This document shows, piece after piece, positions 17,001 through 25,016 of a DNA stretch of 64,000 bases. This DNA is from Vibrio nitrifigilis. GTDB taxonomy: Bacteria; Pseudomonadota; Gammaproteobacteria; Enterobacterales; Vibrionaceae. A program made the position numbers and the translations under genes. Numbering within the stretch: the first letter of the stretch is position 1; the number at the start of each line of letters is the position of its first letter. The notes beneath the pieces are model-generated. The model searched no databases, was not told the origin of the DNA, and saw only the letters and a list, made by a program, of their open reading frames with translations. The stretch spans positions 868,001-932,000 of the forward strand of contig NZ_JADPMR010000004.1 in the NCBI RefSeq assembly GCF_015686695.1, given 5' to 3'.

Positions 17001-17614
17001 AACGCCAACCCCACTTTATGCCCCCCAGAATCGAGTACATTTTCTAAATGAGCTAAGGATGCAACCAAATCACCCGCCATAATTCTTGGTTGATTTTGAT
17101 AGTATGACCCCCAGATTTGCGTCGCATTAGCAATGCGGTCGGCATCGGCCTCAACTATAACAACAGGCGCTAAGCCTAAACGGCGCATCATGGCAAATAG
17201 AGGATCCGTGGCGGTAAAAATACACCATCGATAACCTTGTTCGACCAGGTACCGGGTCATCACGAGAAAATGATAAGGTGACATGCCTTTTGAAAACGCC
17301 GCTAATTGTCCAAACTCAATAAGTTCAGAGCGACATACGCTGCAACCGAGATATTGCTTTGCCATTTCTTCAGCGCAGTGATCTAAATACTGTTCCAAAA
17401 ACAGGGGTTCTTGTTCAGCGCTACGATACCCGCATACGGATAAAATCGTTGTTCCTCTCATCAAAACTAAGAACACAGGCATAAATTGTTCGAGACGAGC
17501 GTCGAATGCGAGTTGGTAACGTTGCTTCACATACATTTCAACCTGTGAACGCATTGGGTGATGCTGACCGACAGCCAATAAATCAATCGATAAATTATCG
17601 TGAGAAAAGCTCAT
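16997..17614 (-). CDS. Thermostable hemolysin (delta-VPH) family, GNAT-like
   Basis: 205 residues, matching the thermostable hemolysin family first described from Vibrio parahaemolyticus. Landmarks are MYVKQRYQLAFDARL, the cysteine pair in LGCSVCRSELIEFGQLA, MSPYHFLVMTRYLVEQGYRW, and FTATDPLFAMMRRLGLAPV. There is no signal peptide or membrane segment. The family falls in the acetyltransferase-like fold, so an acyltransferase role is more plausible than a pore; that is inference. It is the first gene of the seven-gene operon, with GGGAG seven to nine bases before the ATG. The operator CTTAAG-N5-CTTAAG lies 45-61 bp upstream. Confidence 0.85.
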   Translation of the reverse strand: MSFSHDNLSIDLLAVGQHHPMRSQVEMYVKQRYQLAFDARLEQFMPVFLVLMRGTTILSVCGYRSAEQEPLFLEQYLDHCAEEMAKQYLGCSVCRSELIEFGQLAAFSKGMSPYHFLVMTRYLVEQGYRWCIFTATDPLFAMMRRLGLAPVVIVEADADRIANATQIWGSYYQNQPRIMAGDLVASLAHLENVLDSGGHKVGLAL

Positions 17615-17658
17615 TGCATGTCTCCCTCGGAGTGATGCAATGAGAATAGAAAGGCTAA

Positions 17659-17675
17659 CTTAAGAACACCTTAAG
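17659..17675. promoter_or_regulatory. PmrA/QseB-type direct-repeat box of the seven-gene operon
   Basis: CTTAAG-AACAC-CTTAAG: two perfect hexamers with an 11-bp period, the arrangement bound by PmrA/QseB-type regulators as dimers. A plausible -10 (TATTCT on the minus strand, 17643-17648) lies 10 bases downstream of the box, as expected for an activator overlapping -35. The regulator encoded in the same operon (12700-13356) is of the right subgroup. Confidence 0.75.
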
Positions 17676-17746
17676 GATTATTAATTAACCCTATTAAGAG
17701 GTTAAAAAGAAGTGAAGTTAGGATTTCTTATCATCAGATAGATAAG

Positions 17747-17774
17747 AAAAATGCAGCACTGAGTGCTGCATTTT
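17747..17774 (-). terminator. Bidirectional terminator downstream of the methyltransferase
   Basis: AAAATGCAGCA-CTGAG-TGCTGCATTTT is a perfect 11-bp stem with A/T tracts on both sides. It ends the methyltransferase transcript and insulates the hemolysin-like operon promoter. Confidence 0.8.
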
Positions 17775-17825
17775 AAACTGGGTAGGATCTGAATATGCTT
17801 GATGATTTAACGGCCGAGAGGCCTG

Positions 17826-18407
17826 CTATTTTTTACCGACACCCATAATAACAGGCGCTAAACCTTGCGGTGTCTGTATTTTAAAGACTGTTTTAGTCAC
17901 CACGTCACTGAATCCAACACGATTCAAGGCAGAAGCCACGTCTTTTTCGCTTAATCCAAACTCAGGATCATGATCATCTACCTGCCAATCCCAATGCACA
18001 AACAGGCCACCTTCATCCAATAAGCTATAGATAATATCGACGGCCTGCTCATAATCAGCTAGGAAACCACATACATTAGAAGCAACCACAACATCAAATT
18101 GCTTACGAAACGCTGGATGTTGAGCGACAAGACCACGCGTTAAAGCATCAACAACGGGTTCAACGTTAAATAACTCTTTTTTATCCAACTCTTCTATCAT
18201 GGCCTCAGAGCTATCTAACGCCACAACATCCCTAGCATCAATTGCAATTAATTGGGTCAAAAGACCGGTTCCACACCCGAAGTCAAGCACATGCTTACCT
18301 TCAAGTGGCGTTAATTTCTGTAATTCTGCAAAAACCTCATGCGCAAAAGCAGTGGTCGAGTCGTCTTTTTCCCAATCTGCCGCGTATTCATCCCAGTTCT
18401 GCGCCAT
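17826..18407 (-). CDS. Class I SAM-dependent methyltransferase
   Basis: 193 residues. Motif I is HVLDFGCGTGLLTQLI (about 39-54), with Asp in VALDSSEAMIEEL and motif IV-like VVASNVCGFLADY. It is a small single-domain Rossmann methyltransferase of unknown substrate. GGAGG lies upstream of the ATG. It appears monocistronic, with its own terminator, so it is probably not part of the neighbouring operon. Confidence 0.85.
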   Translation of the reverse strand: MAQNWDEYAADWEKDDSTTAFAHEVFAELQKLTPLEGKHVLDFGCGTGLLTQLIAIDARDVVALDSSEAMIEELDKKELFNVEPVVDALTRGLVAQHPAFRKQFDVVVASNVCGFLADYEQAVDIIYSLLDEGGLFVHWDWQVDDHDPEFGLSEKDVASALNRVGFSDVVTKTVFKIQTPQGLAPVIMGVGKK

Positions 18408-18603
18408 CGTGGCCTCCGTCTTACTTAATCTTATTCAGACAATACTGCCAAGAGTAAACCAAAATTGAAGAAAGTTCACCGAGTTAGCACGGATTCTTGA
18501 ACTCAGGAGGATAATTTCAGTTTAATTGACGATAAATACATCAAATAGTCTTCTTTACGAAAATTGTTTATGATTTGAAGGTGTTCCATTAAATGGTTAA
18601 TCC

Positions 18604-19482
18604 ATGAATTTATCGCAAATTGAAGCGTTCTGCACTGTAGCAGACGTTGGCTCAGTCACTACTGCCGCATCTCAACTTGAGTGCAACCGGACTAAAATTA
18701 GTATGGCACTTAAAGCGCTCGAAAAAGAGCTGGGGGTTGCTTTATTTAATCGTACCGGCAATCAACTTTCTTTATCAGAAGCTGGCAAAGCAATTTATAA
18801 AGATTGTGAAAACATCATGCTGACGGCGAGAAGAATTAAATACACCTGCAGTGAAGTCTCCGGTGAATTTGCGGCAGAAATGTGGATTGCCCGCGACGAT
18901 TCTCTGCCCGATACACTTTGGCAAGAATTAGCCCATCAGTTGAATAACTTATTTCCTAATACTTCCTTTAATTTGGTGTTAGCTTCGAGCGGTGATCTCG
19001 CCAACCTCGTTGCGACCCAACAAGTCGATTTTGCGTTTGGTGTTGACTACGAGCGTCTTGACGACCCTCGCATGATATATCAACCACTTGGGAAAATTCG
19101 CATGATGTCGGTATGTCGTTCATCGCACCCTCTGGCGAAATCAAAACGAGTAACAGAAGAAGAATTACGTAATGCCAAACAAGCCGTCATGGTGTACCTC
19201 ACTGAAAAAGACAACCCAAGTCTTGAACCCTTTTCACGTCGTTATATCGGGTTCTCCAGTTTCGAGTATATTCTGAATACCATCTTGACTGACAATGCAT
19301 GGGGCGTATTACCAGAACCTCTGATTCGTAAGCACCTACGTGAACAAAATTTGACAGTGATAAAACACACGTATGGGCTTACTCAAGAGGACTATTGTAT
19401 GTTTAGCCCAGCAGGCAGCACCGAGTCTGCGGCCATGTCATGGCTCTCTGACAAGCTCAATGACTTTCTGTTCGACTTCTAA
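18604..19482 (+). CDS. LysR-family transcriptional regulator
   Basis: 292 residues. Winged HTH at the N-terminus (LSQIEAFCTVADVGSVTTAA, KISMALKALEKELGVALF, LSLSEAG) and a substrate-binding-like effector domain (about 90-290). The recognition helix reads LECNRTKISMALK, less standard than the usual QPAVS type. It diverges from the methyltransferase (197 bp apart), which is the obvious but unproven target. A 178-bp gap separates it from the downstream CDF transporter. Confidence 0.9.
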   Translation: MNLSQIEAFCTVADVGSVTTAASQLECNRTKISMALKALEKELGVALFNRTGNQLSLSEAGKAIYKDCENIMLTARRIKYTCSEVSGEFAAEMWIARDDSLPDTLWQELAHQLNNLFPNTSFNLVLASSGDLANLVATQQVDFAFGVDYERLDDPRMIYQPLGKIRMMSVCRSSHPLAKSKRVTEEELRNAKQAVMVYLTEKDNPSLEPFSRRYIGFSSFEYILNTILTDNAWGVLPEPLIRKHLREQNLTVIKHTYGLTQEDYCMFSPAGSTESAAMSWLSDKLNDFLFDF

Positions 19483-19507
19483 CTACCTCTTTTGGCCAGG
19501 TTCGCTG

Positions 19508-19528
19508 AGCGTCAACTATTTTGACGCT
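19508..19528 (+). terminator. Hairpin after the LysR gene, possible terminator
   Basis: AGCGTCAA-CTATT-TTGACGCT is a perfect 8-bp stem 26 bases past the stop. It is followed only by TAAATCTTC, so the U-tract is weak. Confidence 0.45.
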
Positions 19529-19667
19529 TAAATCTTCACTTAAGTGAATGATTTAACAACGATATCTTAGTTTAGTGAATTTAACTCATTGGAATTCGGT
19601 TAAATTTGGATTGTATATTTTCCGCAAAAGGCCAGAATTAGCGTCAAGTTTCTAATAGGTCTTTATC

Positions 19668-20561
19668 ATGTGTACTCAAACCACTCTCAATGAAAAACGC
19701 GTTTTAACGCTCTCTGCCTTAGTATCATCTGTATTTGCAGGTGGTGGGCTAGTGATTGGGTTACTGGTCGGGTCGCTGGTTATTGCATTCGACGGCGTCT
19801 ATTCATCGGTCAGTATGTTGTTAACACTGCTCTCGTTAGCAGTCGCCAAATATTTAGAAAAGCCGCAAGATACTCGATTCCCTTTTGGCCGTGCTCTGTT
19901 TGAGCCGCTGGTAATTACTTTTAAAGGGTTAGTGATATTAATGGTGGTCGCTTATTCACTGTATTCAGCGGTTATCGATTTACTGGCTGGCGGTCATGCC
20001 ATTGACACCTCAATTGCGACCCTGTTTGGCCTGATTAACGTGGTTGGTTGTGGCATTACTTGGTATACCATTGCTCGAATGAACCGCAAATACCCTTCAG
20101 GGTTGATCGGTGCGGAAATCAAACAGTGGCAAATGGATACCTTGCTCAGTGTGGTTATTACTGTCGCATTCATCATTGCTTGGGTCATGACATTAACACC
20201 ACTTGCACCTTACGCGGTGTATGTTGACCCAATGTTGATGTTACTGATGTCGTTCTATTTTATAAAAGTGCCCGTGATGATGATCAAATCGGCTACCCGT
20301 GAAATGCTGTTGATGGCGCCAGATAAAGAGATTTGTCAGCGTGTTGATCAAGGTATCTTAGCGGCTAACGAAATGTCGACTCAAGAACTTGAATTAGCTG
20401 CGGTGACTAAAATTGGTCGCGAGTTGTGGGTTGATATCGATATTATCGCCGATAAAAACGACCAGATAGACATGCAAGACATCGAAGCAACACGTCAAAC
20501 ACTTGAGCAGCGACTGTCTAAATTACCATTCGAGTTGCAGTTAACACTCAATGTTGCATAA
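19668..20561 (+). CDS. CDF-family cation transporter with atypical metal site
   Basis: 297 residues with six predicted TM segments (about 15-40, 45-60, 80-105, 115-135, 158-175, 185-200) and a cytoplasmic C-terminal domain, the layout of cation diffusion facilitators. The CDF transport site normally reads D-x3-D in TM2 and H/D-x3-D in TM5. Here they are D42-x3-S46 (FDGVYSS) and Q153-x3-D157 (QWQMD), so only two of four ligands remain. Substrate is therefore uncertain: it may be an unusual cation, a proton-coupled organic ion, or a degenerate transporter. Confidence 0.85.
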   Translation: MCTQTTLNEKRVLTLSALVSSVFAGGGLVIGLLVGSLVIAFDGVYSSVSMLLTLLSLAVAKYLEKPQDTRFPFGRALFEPLVITFKGLVILMVVAYSLYSAVIDLLAGGHAIDTSIATLFGLINVVGCGITWYTIARMNRKYPSGLIGAEIKQWQMDTLLSVVITVAFIIAWVMTLTPLAPYAVYVDPMLMLLMSFYFIKVPVMMIKSATREMLLMAPDKEICQRVDQGILAANEMSTQELELAAVTKIGRELWVDIDIIADKNDQIDMQDIEATRQTLEQRLSKLPFELQLTLNVA

Positions 20562-20572
20562 CAAGATCGAAG

Positions 20573-20597
20573 AGCGAGGCGAAGACCTCGCTTTTTA
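20573..20597. terminator. Terminator between the CDF gene and yddG
   Basis: AGCGAGG-CGAAGA-CCTCGCT followed by TTTTT on the plus strand, 11 bases past the CDF stop. The T-tract overlaps the yddG stop codon, so the hairpin also ends the convergent transcript, where its A-rich flank is weaker. Confidence 0.85.
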
Positions 20598-21515
20598 TTT
20601 TTCAATCAATTCCAATCTGCTACGACTTTCTACCGGTTCACGTGTTGCCCACCAACAGACTAATGACCCAATACTGACCATCATAACCCCTTGCCAAAAC
20701 GCTAGGCCCAATACAATACCTAAGATGATGGATGAAAACAGCGCCGCAAATACCGGGGTAAAATAAGAGAGTGTGGCTAACAACATCATGTTTCCTCGCA
20801 AAATAGCAAGGTTCCATAGACCATACCCTCCCCCCATTACCGCACCGGTGATCATTAAATAGATCAAAGCATTAACGGATAAGTGTAATGACGCTTCGTC
20901 ACTCAATCCGTACTGTATCCACAACACAGCTGCCGTTAGAGCACAAAACAAGGTAATTCCATTTTCACCATCAGAAATCTTTTGTGTCACTGTGCAGTAC
21001 ACCGCCCAGATGATCGCACCTGAAAACGCTAAACAATAAGTGAATGGATTGGTGGCGACATGGTGGCGAATTAACGCATAAGAAAGGGATTGACCATTGG
21101 TAATACACCAAACGACACCCGTAAAGGCAACCAGTACCCCGGGGAGTAACCAGAACTTCACTGGTTTGTGAGACGTGACCACGGTAAGAAGTACAGTTAA
21201 TGCTGGCCATAAATAGTTAATGACCGTCATATCCATAACCTGATAACGATCATTCGCCATACCAATCGCCATTGATAAGCAGACTTCGTAAGCAGCAAAT
21301 GCAACACCGGCCAAAAATAAGTAACGACAAGAAGCAACCGTGAATTTAGGCAGTCCAACAACAAAGAGCAAACATAGCGTTGAGACGGTATAAATCATAG
21401 CAGCGCCACCCAGCGGAGAAAGTAATTCCGTCACCGTGCGCATTAAGCCAATTGAGCTCGCCCACAGTAAAATGGCAGCAACACCAAACAAGGTGTACTT
21501 ATGGTGATTCCACAT
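20595..21515 (-). CDS. yddG: Aromatic amino acid exporter, DMT/EamA family (YddG-like)
   Basis: 306 residues with ten predicted TM helices in two EamA repeats. It matches YddG by the pattern GGAAMIYTVSTLCLLFVVGL, YEVCLSMAIG, MTVINYLWPALTVLL and GGYGLWNLAILRGN, placing it in the inner-membrane exporter of Phe/Tyr/Trp and related compounds. It is a single gene. Together with phhAB earlier in the window it concerns aromatic amino acids, but the two loci are 12 kb apart and probably independent. Confidence 0.85.
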   Translation of the reverse strand: MWNHHKYTLFGVAAILLWASSIGLMRTVTELLSPLGGAAMIYTVSTLCLLFVVGLPKFTVASCRYLFLAGVAFAAYEVCLSMAIGMANDRYQVMDMTVINYLWPALTVLLTVVTSHKPVKFWLLPGVLVAFTGVVWCITNGQSLSYALIRHHVATNPFTYCLAFSGAIIWAVYCTVTQKISDGENGITLFCALTAAVLWIQYGLSDEASLHLSVNALIYLMITGAVMGGGYGLWNLAILRGNMMLLATLSYFTPVFAALFSSIILGIVLGLAFWQGVMMVSIGSLVCWWATREPVESRSRLELIEK

Positions 21516-21598
21516 AAAATGTTCGTCTAGATTTTAAATAAAGTGACACTGTAGCAAGATTCATTCTGTGCTATCGATAGATGACCCCAAGAGATAAA

Positions 21599-22168
21599 TT
21601 ACATTGTGATTCCATTCGTTTCTTTTAATGACTTAATTAATTTAGCGGGCGTTCCACCATATAAACTGTCGGCAGGTACATCATCAGTCACCACGGAATT
21701 AGCAGCAATCACAGAACGTGCGCCAATCGTTACCCCTTGCGTGATCACAACGTTCCCCCCGATCCAAACATCATCTTCAATCGTAATCGGCGAACAGACC
21801 ACTTCCCAGTGACGACGTTGGCGGTAATCTAAGGAATGACTAGGGGTATAAAATTGCGTGTTAGGCCCGACTAAAACGTTATTTCCAATAGTGACTTTCG
21901 CCCCATCAAGCATAGTGACGTTCATATTCAAAAATGTGTGGTCACCGATAAATATCGTTTTACCAAATTCACAGTGAAATGGCAGTTGAACCATACTCCC
22001 CTCACCTAGGGCGCCAAACATCTGTTGTTGGAGGAAAAAGCGTTTTTTAGTATCGACACATTGATTGATCTGCAATTTTAATGAGGCCGTAGCAATACGT
22101 AGCTGTTCTAATTCGTTTGATGTGCCATCGACTTCTTGTCCTAACAGCATATTATCGAGGTCGCTCAT
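21599..22168 (-). CDS. Maltose/galactoside O-acetyltransferase-type hexapeptide protein
   Basis: 189 residues. An N-terminal helical Maa-type region (about 1-55, ending FLQQQMFGALGEGSMVQLPF) precedes a left-handed beta-helix of hexapeptide repeats (IGDHTFLNMNVTMLDGAKVTIGNN and on). The catalytic His and the VWIGGNVVITQGVTIGARSV segment are typical of the NodL/LacA/Maa group. It O-acetylates sugars from acetyl-CoA; the exact sugar is unknown. AAGGAACAAAGA precedes the ATG. Monocistronic. Confidence 0.88.
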   Translation of the reverse strand: MSDLDNMLLGQEVDGTSNELEQLRIATASLKLQINQCVDTKKRFFLQQQMFGALGEGSMVQLPFHCEFGKTIFIGDHTFLNMNVTMLDGAKVTIGNNVLVGPNTQFYTPSHSLDYRQRRHWEVVCSPITIEDDVWIGGNVVITQGVTIGARSVIAANSVVTDDVPADSLYGGTPAKLIKSLKETNGITM

Positions 22169-22322
22169 TCTTTGTTCCTTATTTTATAACCATATTGATA
22201 CTCAACTGACCTAAAGGTATTTGGGTATATGAGAACAGCTTAAACAACAAACTGTTAATTTACATAGTGATAAATCACATAATCCAGACAGTTTGCTGGT
22301 ATCACTTGTTCGACTAAATAAA

Positions 22323-22350
22323 AAGCCAGATACTGTTGGGCATCTGGCTT
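22323..22350 (-). terminator. Terminator of the OsmC-family gene
   Basis: On the minus strand AAGCCAGAT pairs with ATCTGGCTT, followed by TTTATTTAG, about 55 bases past the stop. Confidence 0.8.
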
Positions 22351-22405
22351 GAAGCTATCACTCTTGCTAAGCGCTTCATCAATACGAACCGCTAAACAGC
22401 AATGA

Positions 22406-22810
22406 TTAGTCAGCGATAATTTCGTAGCTGTGAGTCATTTCCACACCTTTACCTAGCATTAAACACACTGAACAATATTTGTCTAAAGAATCTGCCGTTA
22501 CTTTGGCAACAATATCAGTATCAAGGTCAACGCCAGCAACTTCGAAATGAATATTCATTTTAGTAAACAACTTAGGAGCAGTATCACGACGCTCTGCACT
22601 CACACGTGCATTACACGATGTCACTTTCTGATTGGCGCTTTTTAATCCGTCCACTACATCGACAGAGCTGCAGCCACCAGCGGCCATCATTACCATTTCC
22701 ATTGGGCTTGGTGCTGTTGCACCACCACTGCCATCCATCACAACAGAATGACCAGAATTTGATTGGCCGAGAAATTTAAAACCCTCAACCCATTTAACTT
22801 GAGCTTCCAT
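22406..22810 (-). CDS. OsmC-family protein (YhfA type)
   Basis: 134 residues. Peroxidatic-type cysteine in MAAGGCSSVDVVDGLK and the second cysteine in DKYCSVCLMLGKGVEM, the arrangement of OsmC/YhfA proteins. The family includes thiol-dependent hydroperoxide reductases, although YhfA itself has no firmly assigned substrate. There is an extra cysteine in the second motif (CSVC). It is 35 bp downstream of the ExoD-like gene and may be cotranscribed with it. Confidence 0.88.
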   Translation of the reverse strand: MEAQVKWVEGFKFLGQSNSGHSVVMDGSGGATAPSPMEMVMMAAGGCSSVDVVDGLKSANQKVTSCNARVSAERRDTAPKLFTKMNIHFEVAGVDLDTDIVAKVTADSLDKYCSVCLMLGKGVEMTHSYEIIAD

Positions 22811-22845
22811 GATCCCACTCTTTTATCTTATGAAAAACTACGTCG

Positions 22846-23481
22846 CTATATTACCAGCAACACTGAGGCAAAGGCTACACGCACTAGGAGATAACCAATC
22901 CATACGGCAACTAAACCAAGAAAGCCCCCAACTAAAATACAAATACCATCACGTTCAATAATACCCAGCGATAAACAGATGATGGCAAAGTTAGGTGCAA
23001 AGTTGACAAAGGGCAACGGTAATAAGGAGACAAAGGCGAGTACACAGATCATGATGCCAATCACTCGACGCACCATCAAAGTCGATAAAATGTCCCAGCG
23101 AGGTTTGACGTAATACTCCAATTTTTGCAGCCACGGTTGCAACTCTTGGATGAAATGTAACAACTTACCACAGTCAAGATTTCGCTTACGTGCAAATGCT
23201 GGCAGACGTGGAGCGTGAAAACCGATCGCCATTTGCACGCCCAAAAGAAAAACCGCAAAGCCAGCCAAAAATGAAATACCTGGAATCAACCCAACTAAAC
23301 TAAGCATAATCAACAGTGCGCCGTAAGAACGGCGTTTTAGCAGTTCAAGTAAAGCTCCAATCGAAATTTGCGGTTCGGGATGTTCTTTAAGAATACGTAA
23401 CAAAAAGACGGATGTTTTTTCCACACTACCACCGGTAAGAATAAAAAGATCTCTCGTCAGACGAAAGATGAATGCACGCAC
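22846..23481 (-). CDS. ExoD-family membrane protein
   Basis: Up to 211 residues with several hydrophobic helices (about 55-95, 140-180, 185-211), matching the exopolysaccharide-synthesis ExoD family (IGALLELLKRRSYGALLIML, GLIPGISFLAGFAVFLLG, LPLPFVNFAPNFAIICLSLG). Rhizobial exoD mutants affect exopolysaccharide and alkali tolerance, but the molecular function is unknown. The GTG at 23481 has no clear ribosome site. A GTG at 23424, preceded by GGTGG, would begin at VEKTSVFLLRIL as other family members do, and may be the true start. Confidence 0.8.
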   Translation of the reverse strand: MRAFIFRLTRDLFILTGGSVEKTSVFLLRILKEHPEPQISIGALLELLKRRSYGALLIMLSLVGLIPGISFLAGFAVFLLGVQMAIGFHAPRLPAFARKRNLDCGKLLHFIQELQPWLQKLEYYVKPRWDILSTLMVRRVIGIMICVLAFVSLLPLPFVNFAPNFAIICLSLGIIERDGICILVGGFLGLVAVWIGYLLVRVAFASVLLVI

Positions 23482-23618
23482 ATTAGCAAGAGTTATTACC
23501 CTTTGGCAATACTGGATAACGTAAAGAATTAGCGAACATACTCTGCATCAGAATTTGATAAATCGACAGAACCTATCATTCAAACTACAATCATTGATAA
23601 GACAACACGCGCTCATAT

Positions 23619-23651
23619 AAGAAAACCCCACTAGGCTCATGCCTAGTGGGG
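23619..23651 (-). terminator. Terminator of csrB
   Basis: On the minus strand CCCCACTAGG pairs with CCTAGTGGGG across a six-base loop and is followed by TTTTCTTA. The perfect 10-bp GC-rich stem sets the RNA 3' end. Confidence 0.9.
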
Positions 23652-23956
23652 TCAGTTCTTACTTGCAGCAATCCAGCTACGATAGGTGCTCCCTGCATCT
23701 AATCCCTGATAGTTTGCTGTATCCTTCAGCGCAATCCATTTCATCGCCATCCTAGCGGTGTCCATGTCTCTGTCTTCCTGACAGACGCACTTTCTTCCAT
23801 AAAAGTTTTACAACGTTAATTGATTTCAACCATCCTAGCTGAGCTCATGTTGTAATTTGCTATCCATGCCGACTTTTCATCCTGAAACGCCGTATCTTCG
23901 TCCTGAAGATGACCAATCCTTGGGTCTTTCCTGTTCCTTATCAGCGTCCTGCCGAT
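23620..23956 (-). ncRNA. csrB: CsrB-type regulatory RNA
   Basis: This 337-nt stretch has no credible ORF. On the minus strand it carries about 17 GGA trinucleotides, ten of them AGGA, many in likely hairpin loops (ATCAGGA-, CAGGACG-, CAGGATG-type). It ends in a CCCCACTAGG/CCTAGTGGGG terminator. This is the structure of CsrB/C/D RNAs, which sequester CsrA. A promoter (TTGCCG, 16 bp, TAAATT) precedes the inferred start, and a VarA/GacA site lies further upstream. Vibrios commonly have several such RNAs; I cannot say which paralogue this is. Confidence 0.88.
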
Positions 23957-23962
23957 GAGTTA

Positions 23963-23990
23963 AATTTACTCTTTTGCAGATTTTCGGCAA
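23963..23990 (-). promoter_or_regulatory. Sigma-70 promoter of csrB
   Basis: On the minus strand TTGCCG (-35), a 16-base spacer and TAAATT (-10), placing the start near 23956 just before the first AGGA motif. Confidence 0.6.
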
Positions 23991-24113
23991 CGTCGATATT
24001 TTATTTTTTTATTGCACCAAAATAGTTTTCTCTCAAATTCGTATTATAAACATCAAGTTAAGGAAGATAGCGCAAATCGACTAGCCATAAATAGTTAGAT
24101 ATCCCACGAACCT

Positions 24114-24131
24114 TGTGAGAGATCTCTTACA
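24114..24131. promoter_or_regulatory. VarA/GacA/UvrY upstream activating site of csrB
   Basis: TGTGAG-AGATCT-CTTACA matches TGTAAG-N6-CTTACA with one mismatch and sits 158-175 bp upstream of the inferred csrB start, the usual location for the GacA-type enhancer of Csr RNAs. Confidence 0.8.
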
Positions 24132-24372
24132 ACTGTAATGGCCGTTTGACCATTATTCCCTATTGCAGTGCAAGAATGGATCAACAATGTGCGAAAATAT
24201 CGGGCAAAACCTTGAAAATTTCTAGTTTTTATCCATATATACAGGTATACAACCCATAGTGGCTACTTACCCTGCAATACGTTAGGTGAGAGTTCACGTC
24301 TCTATTGACAACAGTGATAAGATATAGAGTAACCACCTTCTCGATTATCCGATTTACGTAAGGAACCTGATA

Positions 24373-24846
24373 ATGATTTCAAAATGGGCTAAGCGATTCT
24401 CCCAAATGGCGGAACTGGTAGCGTCATGGAGCAAAGATCCATCAACGCAAGTTGGTGCCGTCATCACTAAACAAAACCGCATTGTATCGGTTGGGTTCAA
24501 CGGCTACCCCCATGGCATCTCCGACAGTGCGGCGACGGATGAACGTGATATGAAGTATTTAAAAACGTTACATGCGGAAGAAAATGCGATTCTGTTTGCC
24601 AAGCGAGACCTTGACGGCTGTGAAATGTACGTCACCCACTTCCCTTGTCCTAACTGTGCGGCAAAGATCATTCAAACTGGCATGTCTGCAGTGCATTGCC
24701 CGGAACAAACCGAAGAGTATTTATCTCGTTGGGGAGAAAAAATTAAAGTAAGCCAGGAGATGTTTTTACAAGCCGGAGTTAAAGTAAACTGGTTACCTCG
24801 CGACGAGTTAGAATCGATCACTACTATCGAACCTATGACTGAGTAA
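24373..24846 (+). CDS. Deoxycytidylate (dCMP) deaminase family, ComEB-like
   Basis: 157 residues. The zinc-dependent deaminase motif is His67-Ala-Glu69 (TLHAEENAIL) with Pro91-Cys92-x2-Cys95 (FPCPNCAAKI). It has the dCMP-deaminase type N-terminus (WAKRFSQMAELVASWSKDPS). It probably converts dCMP to dUMP for thymidylate synthesis. AAGGAACCTGATA precedes the ATG. The 417 bp between it and csrB contains the csrB enhancer and no other gene that I can see. Monocistronic. Confidence 0.9.
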   Translation: MISKWAKRFSQMAELVASWSKDPSTQVGAVITKQNRIVSVGFNGYPHGISDSAATDERDMKYLKTLHAEENAILFAKRDLDGCEMYVTHFPCPNCAAKIIQTGMSAVHCPEQTEEYLSRWGEKIKVSQEMFLQAGVKVNWLPRDELESITTIEPMTE

Positions 24847-25016
24847 TATCAGTATTAAACATTGAGTGTCTTATCACTGAGACGCACTGATAAAAATTGT
24901 CAGAATATGCATAAGGTTTCGTCAGTTGTGCTGGTGTAAGCTCAACAACTGCCACTAGACTTGTTACAGTGCTCAGGCAGAAATCACTCTGCCTGCTCTT
25001 GCTAACAGGAAACGCA

